Shown piece by piece: positions 50,957 through 54,746 of a stretch of 54,746 nucleotides of DNA. Both the position numbers and the translations under genes were made by a program. The notes below the pieces were generated by a model. That model saw only the letters and a program-made list of their open reading frames with translations, was not told where the DNA came from and did no database searches. The DNA lies in contig CALMAI010000008.1 of the NCBI GenBank assembly GCA_937858825.1, positions 1 to 54,746 on the forward strand, read 5' to 3'. Origin of the DNA: an uncultured Candidatus Peregrinibacteria bacterium (GTDB lineage: Bacteria; Patescibacteriota; Gracilibacteria; UBA1369). Positions within the stretch are counted from its first letter, which is position 1, and each line of letters starts with the position of its first letter.

Positions 50957-52614
50957 ATTTTTTTCACCATATAGGTTCCCTCAAGGTGATACCCCAACTT
51001 CCGGTAATATTCGCGAACGCCAATACCGCTAATGACGGCAATTTTCTTATACCCGTTCTTTCGACTGATCTCTTCTGCCTTTTGCATCATCTGCCTCCCC
51101 AAACCAATATGTTGTGACGCTCCATCCAATCCGCCATCAACCTTCACCTGCTCACCATAAGCATGAACTTCACGCACCAAAGCCGCCCCTTCTAATTCCG
51201 GAATAAAATGCTTCTTCCCCTGTAAACTATAAGAACTAAACCGCAGCCGCAAAAGCGAACACAGCTTATCCCGCTTCACATCATCAAAAGAGATAAAGAA
51301 CTCCTGCCCTTCAGAAGCCTCAAACTCCTTCACCCGCATCTCCACCTGATCCAAATACACCTTTTCCTCTTTCACCTGTCGACATCGAATACACCGGCAT
51401 TCAAGTCCCCTCTTTTCCATTTCTTGATGGATGATTTGTCGTAAATTTGAAACCGTCGAACCACCAACAATCGAAGGTGCCGGAATATCGCGAATTAAGC
51501 GCGTAATCCGACAATATTCAGGGATCAAAGGCTTCACCTTACACATCAACTCCACCAGTTCCTCATCGGTATACGTTCGATGTTCCCCCTTCTTATATAT
51601 ACGCTCCAGCTGTGACCACGGCACAACCATGCACGGGTAAATTTTAAGCCAGTCCGGCCTGTAAGCAGGATTTTCAAACAGTTCCACCATATCTTCATAG
51701 TCGATCTCCGGATTACTACCATAAAGATTTGGCATCATATGACAGTTGATCTTATAAGCCGCATCACGAATAAGCTGGATCGCCCGCTTTGTCTCAGCAA
51801 TCCCATGTCCACGGCGGTTCATTTTCAAAATTTCATCATTCAGACTCTGAACTCCAATCTCAATCTTTGTACAACCAAGACGCCGCAGTCGCCGCAGCTC
51901 ATCCTCGGTAATATGATCCGGGCGGGTCTCCATAGAAAGACCAATACAACGATTCCCGGCCGTCTCATTAATTTTCTGAGCTTCCTCCAGTGAACGTGCC
52001 TTCTCTGCCGGAGCATTCAGCGCATTAAAAATTCCCCGCACAAAATCGGTTTGGTATCTCTTAGGATAAAACGACCAGGTTCCACCAGAAATGATCACAT
52101 CAATTTTATCCGTGAAGTGTCCTGTTTTTTGTAGACTCTGAACCCGATTTAAAGTTTGTTTATAAGCATCAAAGTCGTTCAGAATAGCCCGCATAATTGC
52201 CGGTTCATTCGAAAGATAACTCTTTGGCATTTTCGGTTCAGTCGGACAAAAAATACACTTCCCCGGACACGGAAATCCTTTGGTAATAACAGTGATATTG
52301 GCAATTCCTGAATGAGAGCGCACTCCTCTTTTCCTCAAAATTTTCCAAAAATCCCGATCCTCCTGCATCTCTCCCTTTGCAATCAAAGCCCGATATGCCG
52401 AAATTAATTCAATATTCGCAAAAGGACTCCGCCCATGCTCTGCAGCAAAACGTTTTTTCATCTTCTGGAGCTTTTTGGGAGTATCAACACCATGCTGGTA
52501 CGCCTGCACCACAAACTCCTCCGCTTGAGTCCTATCTTTGATTATTATTGATTTCACGCTACTCTTGTAAATATACTTATTATGAATGTTGCTAGCAAAA
52601 CTCTGCAAAAACAT
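50953..52614 (-). CDS. elp3: Elp3-family radical SAM/GNAT tRNA U34 carboxymethyl-modification enzyme
   Basis: Elp3 makes 5-carboxymethyl-type groups on wobble uridine using SAM and acetyl-CoA. Seen: N-terminal segment VQAYQHGVDTPKKLQKMKKR, radical SAM domain with TKGFPCPGKCIFCPTEP (Cys spacing CX3CX2C), SYLSNEPAIMRAILNDFDAY, KIDVIISGGTWSFYPKRYQ, EIGVQSLNDEILKMNRRGHG and HMMPNLYGSNPEIDY; Cys-rich ECRCIRCRQVKEEKVYLDQV; C-terminal GNAT with QHIGLGRQMMQKAEEISRKN, and AVISGIGVREYYRKLGYHLE then GTYMVKKI. 553 residues matches Elp3. Start at ATG 52614 follows the longest frame; a GTG at 52557 preceded by TATATT (52570-52575) is an alternative. Convergent with the giant gene; divergent from the Trm9-like gene. 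Confidence 0.93.
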   Translation of the reverse strand: MFLQSFASNIHNKYIYKSSVKSIIIKDRTQAEEFVVQAYQHGVDTPKKLQKMKKRFAAEHGRSPFANIELISAYRALIAKGEMQEDRDFWKILRKRGVRSHSGIANITVITKGFPCPGKCIFCPTEPKMPKSYLSNEPAIMRAILNDFDAYKQTLNRVQSLQKTGHFTDKIDVIISGGTWSFYPKRYQTDFVRGIFNALNAPAEKARSLEEAQKINETAGNRCIGLSMETRPDHITEDELRRLRRLGCTKIEIGVQSLNDEILKMNRRGHGIAETKRAIQLIRDAAYKINCHMMPNLYGSNPEIDYEDMVELFENPAYRPDWLKIYPCMVVPWSQLERIYKKGEHRTYTDEELVELMCKVKPLIPEYCRITRLIRDIPAPSIVGGSTVSNLRQIIHQEMEKRGLECRCIRCRQVKEEKVYLDQVEMRVKEFEASEGQEFFISFDDVKRDKLCSLLRLRFSSYSLQGKKHFIPELEGAALVREVHAYGEQVKVDGGLDGASQHIGLGRQMMQKAEEISRKNGYKKIAVISGIGVREYYRKLGYHLEGTYMVKKI

Positions 52615-52687
52615 TCTGCAGCTCCCTAAGGAGCGAAGCCGTTTTTAAGGAGTTTTATTGGCAACAACAGCAACATTATAGGCACCC

Positions 52688-53365
52688 ATGAGAGAAAAGA
52701 AAGCCAAAAAAGTATTAGAACACGTAAAAGCCACTTATGGCAATATTGCCGAGTCGTTTTCTTCGACCCGTCACTATATTGGTCGTGAATTTACAACGTT
52801 TCTTCCCTACCTTCAAAAAGCTAAAAACATACTCGACCTGGGCTGCGGCAATGGCCGATTTGTGCGGTTTTTGGAACAAGAAAAACTCAAAGCCCATTAT
52901 ATTGGCATGGACAACGCCAAAGAGTTTATAGAGATCTGCCAAAAAGAGTTCCCTCGTCATACATTTAAAGAAGGAGATCAACTCAACATTCCGCTATCTG
53001 ACGAAACACAGGATCTCATCCTCAACATTCGCGCATTTCATCACCTTCCATCAAAAAAACACCGGATCAATGCGTTAAAAGAGATGCATCGAGTCCTCAA
53101 CAACAAAGGAATTCTCATTATCAGTGTCTGGAATCTCTGGCAGTTGAAATATTGGAAACAGCTTGTTACAGCCATCATACGAAGTATTATTTCCTTCGGT
53201 TCCTATGCATATAATGATACATTTATACCCTGGCAAAAGCACCACAAACGCTACTATCATGCCTTTACCCAAAAAGAACTAAAAAAGATCCTCGAACAAG
53301 GAGATTTCAACATTCTCCAACAGTACAAAGTAGGCAAAGATTTCATTATTATTGCACAAAAATGA
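52688..53365 (+). CDS. Trm9/ALKBH8-like SAM-dependent tRNA methyltransferase
   Basis: Class I methyltransferase most like the Trm9/ALKBH8 family, which methylates 5-carboxymethyl-U34 to mcm5U. Seen: YGNIAESFSSTR at 17-28 (matching the Trm9-type YxxIAxxFSxTR), ILDLGCGNGRFVRFLEQE (SAM motif I, about 48-65), FHHLPSKKHRINALKEMHRV, LIISVWNLWQLKYWKQ and C-terminal RYYHAFTQKELKKILEQGDF at 188-207. All are in Trm9-like order. 225 residues is normal for the catalytic domain. The elp3 gene is divergent, with a 73-base gap. Its ATGA overlap with the following glycosyltransferase suggests co-transcription. A generic methyltransferase 11-type is the fallback. Confidence 0.82.
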   Translation: MREKKAKKVLEHVKATYGNIAESFSSTRHYIGREFTTFLPYLQKAKNILDLGCGNGRFVRFLEQEKLKAHYIGMDNAKEFIEICQKEFPRHTFKEGDQLNIPLSDETQDLILNIRAFHHLPSKKHRINALKEMHRVLNNKGILIISVWNLWQLKYWKQLVTAIIRSIISFGSYAYNDTFIPWQKHHKRYYHAFTQKELKKILEQGDFNILQQYKVGKDFIIIAQK

Positions 53366-54180
53366 GCATCAATATTCTAGGCATACCGTTTAGTTCAACC
53401 GACGAAGAATCATTGATTATAGAGGTTAATGAAACACTAAAAAGCACGGACAAAAAGCTTTTTATCGCCACTCCAAACCCAGAAATGGTTCTGGAGTCAG
53501 AAAAAAATGAAGAACTCCATAAAGTTTTAAATCAGACAGACATCAATATTCCTGATGGGACAGGGATTCTTTGGGCCGCGGACCGGCTAACCAAAGCAAA
53601 ACAGTTCAAATCCAAAACAGCCAAAATTGCAAACTGTCTTTTCACCCTCCCTCTCACAATCTTCAATGCCCGAAAGTCAAAGTACACAAAACTTCAGCGC
53701 ATCACTGGCACAGATTTCATGCAAAAAATCTGCAAGGATGCCATTCCATCTGCGCGTATCTTCTTACTTGGAGCAGCCCCGGGTATCGCGCAAAAAACCA
53801 AGAATAAACTCCAAAAAAAGTACAATTGTACCATTGTCGGAACGGATGCAGGATCAGCCCATCCCGACGAATACAATCGCATTCGCGAACTCATCAACCT
53901 CTTTAATCCAGACATTCTTTTTGTCGCGTTCGGAGCCCCAAAACAGGAAATATGGCTGGCGCGCAACCTTGAACACCTCCCAAGTGTAAAAGTTGCAATC
54001 GGTGTGGGCGGCGCCTTTGACTACATCTCCGGGCACGTCCCCCGCGCACCAGAATTCATGCGTAAAGCCGGGCTGGAGTGGCTCTACCGCCTTTTTCGAC
54101 AACCTTCACGCATTAAAAGAATCTACAACGCGTTCGTCAAATTCCCAATTCGCGTTATAAAAGAGATCACGCGGCAATAA
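53362..54180 (+). CDS. WecG/TagA/CpsF family glycosyltransferase
   Basis: GT26 family enzyme adding N-acetylmannosaminuronic acid or N-acetylmannosamine to a lipid-linked sugar in ECA, teichoic acid or other surface polymers. Seen: ILGIPFSSTDEESLI, FIATPNPEMVLESEKNEELH, INIPDGTGILWAADRLTK, RITGTDFMQKIC, FLLGAAPGIAQKTKNKLQKK, DILFVAFGAPKQEIWLARNL and GVGGAFDYISGHVPRAPEFM, RKAGLEWLYRLFRQPSRIKR, which are strong family signatures. 272 residues is normal. The start overlaps the methyltransferase stop. It fits with the LCP and GT4 genes elsewhere as part of surface glycopolymer synthesis. Confidence 0.93.
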   Translation: MSINILGIPFSSTDEESLIIEVNETLKSTDKKLFIATPNPEMVLESEKNEELHKVLNQTDINIPDGTGILWAADRLTKAKQFKSKTAKIANCLFTLPLTIFNARKSKYTKLQRITGTDFMQKICKDAIPSARIFLLGAAPGIAQKTKNKLQKKYNCTIVGTDAGSAHPDEYNRIRELINLFNPDILFVAFGAPKQEIWLARNLEHLPSVKVAIGVGGAFDYISGHVPRAPEFMRKAGLEWLYRLFRQPSRIKRIYNAFVKFPIRVIKEITRQ

Positions 54181-54181
54181 A

Positions 54182-54550
54182 CTATTTTTTCCGTCGCCGA
54201 TTTGTTCGACGCTTCTTCTTTGGTTCATCATCCTCTTCAAAATCTTCATCATCCTCTCCCTGCATATTAGGGATCATATCCATGAAAGGTTTAATTTTGT
54301 CCGCAAAAAACTGAAAAATCGCAAAGGGCTTCACAAAGTAGGTCAAAATTTGGTCAGCTGTTGATGTTACTTTTCCCGCAAGTTCCTGAACGTTTTCATT
54401 CACTGTTTCAGCCGTATCACGAACGCTGGCAGTGGCATCGGAAATATCTCTCAAAATTCGAATCACATAAAAAAGTGCCACACAGAAAAAGAGCACCAAA
54501 AGAATCACTCCTCCACCAATAGCCCAGTACATAAAAGATTGTGCGTCCAT
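54182..54550 (-). CDS. Small single-pass membrane protein of unknown function
   Basis: 122 residues: one N-terminal transmembrane helix (GGGVILLVLFFCVALFYVIR, about 12-31), a helical segment with SDATASVRDTAETVNENVQE like those of DUF948-type proteins, then an acidic (GEDDEDFEEDDE) and finally basic (KKKRRTNRRRKK) tail. No catalytic motif. Stops 1 base after the convergent WecG/TagA gene. Similar small proteins with DUF948-like heptads occur in Gram-positives, but the match is weak. Confidence 0.6.
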   Translation of the reverse strand: MDAQSFMYWAIGGGVILLVLFFCVALFYVIRILRDISDATASVRDTAETVNENVQELAGKVTSTADQILTYFVKPFAIFQFFADKIKPFMDMIPNMQGEDDEDFEEDDEPKKKRRTNRRRKK

Positions 54551-54618
54551 AAAAATTTCTTTTAAATTGCAATTGAGATCAACTCATATTCTACCGTAAT
54601 CCTCATCAAAAAGCCACC

Positions 54619-54746
54619 TTATCCCACTAGTTTCTTCAAAATATCTGTAGCAACCTTGGCATCAGCCTGCCCTTTCGTCTTTTTCATAACCTGACCAACC
54701 AGGAAGAAGAAGGCGGCCTCCTTACCACTCTTGTAATCCTCAATCG
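54619..54746 (-). CDS. gatB: 3' end of aspartyl/glutamyl-tRNA amidotransferase subunit B (partial)
   Basis: Partial: the last 41 residues lie in the window and the gene runs off the right edge. Seen on the minus strand: IEDYKSGKEAAFFFLVGQVM followed by KKTKGQADAKVATDILKKLV, the characteristic GatB C-terminal (YqeY-like tail) pattern DYKxGKxxAxxFLVGQVMKxTxGxAxP. GatCAB corrects mischarged Gln/Asn tRNAs. Only this tail can be judged, so YqeY-type stand-alone proteins are an alternative. Confidence 0.85.
   Translation of the reverse strand, partial: IEDYKSGKEAAFFFLVGQVMKKTKGQADAKVATDILKKLVG

Noticed and set aside
52621-52645. Hairpin GCTCC-CTAA-GGAGC followed by a short T run before the Trm9-like gene
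   Set aside because: Only a 5-bp stem, with the T run starting 7 bases after the stem; too weak to call a terminator, and no gene upstream on that strand needs one.
1-54746. Alternative genetic code with UGA as glycine (Gracilibacteria/SR1)
   Set aside because: TGA serves as a stop at several genes with clean ends (for example 1948-1950, 16882-16884 and 53363-53365), and no in-frame TGA is needed in any long conserved gene.
1-54746. CRISPR arrays, insertion sequences or rRNA genes
   Set aside because: No regularly spaced repeats, transposase motifs, terminal inverted repeats or rRNA-like stretches were found by eye.

Overview
The window looks like part of a compact Patescibacteria (Candidate Phyla Radiation) genome, perhaps near the Peregrinibacteria. 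This is inferred from gene content: a VirB4/TraG-like secretion ATPase next to an LCP protein, a VirB2/TrbC-like pilin, a GT4/WecG/Wzz-like envelope set, scattered single biosynthetic enzymes and large secreted or unrecognised proteins. TGA is used as a normal stop (for example at 1948-1950 and 53363-53365), so the glycine-UGA code of Gracilibacteria/SR1 does not apply. Genes are tightly packed: convergent pairs overlap at their stops and no gap exceeds about 210 bases. Shine-Dalgarno sequences are mostly absent, and several -10 boxes lie 6-8 bases before the ATG, which suggests leaderless mRNAs.

Layout. 1-3.1 kb: secretion-type ATPase and LCP protein. 3.1-4.9 kb (minus): CarS-like CTP-transferase, CDP-alcohol phosphatidyltransferase, two tRNA-Met genes (elongator and initiator) and an FtsB/DivIC protein. 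5-12.3 kb: murC, cysS, YggT, a 757-residue Ig/FN3 surface protein, ilvE and queA. 12.3-16 kb (minus): HAMP-PP2C phosphatase, STAS protein and an MFS-like/HEAT-like protein, apparently one operon with queA. 16-19.6 kb (minus): CAP-domain protein, ribB, tsf, a Tic20/DUF4870-like protein and rpsB. 19.7-22.4 kb (plus): chorismate mutase, RsbW-like kinase, second STAS protein and PrsW-like protease. 22.4-25.6 kb: two GT4 glycosyltransferases around a Wzz-like protein. 25.6-32.9 kb: AI-2E-family permease, pilin-like protein, der, a nucleotidyltransferase-like protein, an enlarged uvrC and a LOG-family protein. 33-43 kb: tRNA-Leu(CAA), obg, pth, rplU, rluD, tyrS, PocR-PAS protein, recG, ddl and two unknown genes. 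43-51 kb: two divergent unknown genes, one coding for 2025 residues. 51-54.7 kb: Elp3, a Trm9-like methyltransferase, a WecG/TagA glycosyltransferase, a small membrane protein and the 3' end of gatB.

The most interesting signals are: (i) Elp3 and a Trm9/ALKBH8-like methyltransferase encoded back to back, suggesting a bacterial cm5U-to-mcm5U wobble pathway; this Elp3 has CX3CX2C cysteine spacing instead of the longer spacing usual in Elp3. (ii) A UvrC with a roughly 130-residue GNAT-like domain inserted inside its RNase H-like nuclease domain. (iii) The 2025-residue protein and its divergent 544-residue neighbour, which share a symmetrical promoter region. (iv) A partner-switching signalling set (kinase, two STAS proteins, phosphatase, PrsW-like protease) with no sigma factor in view.
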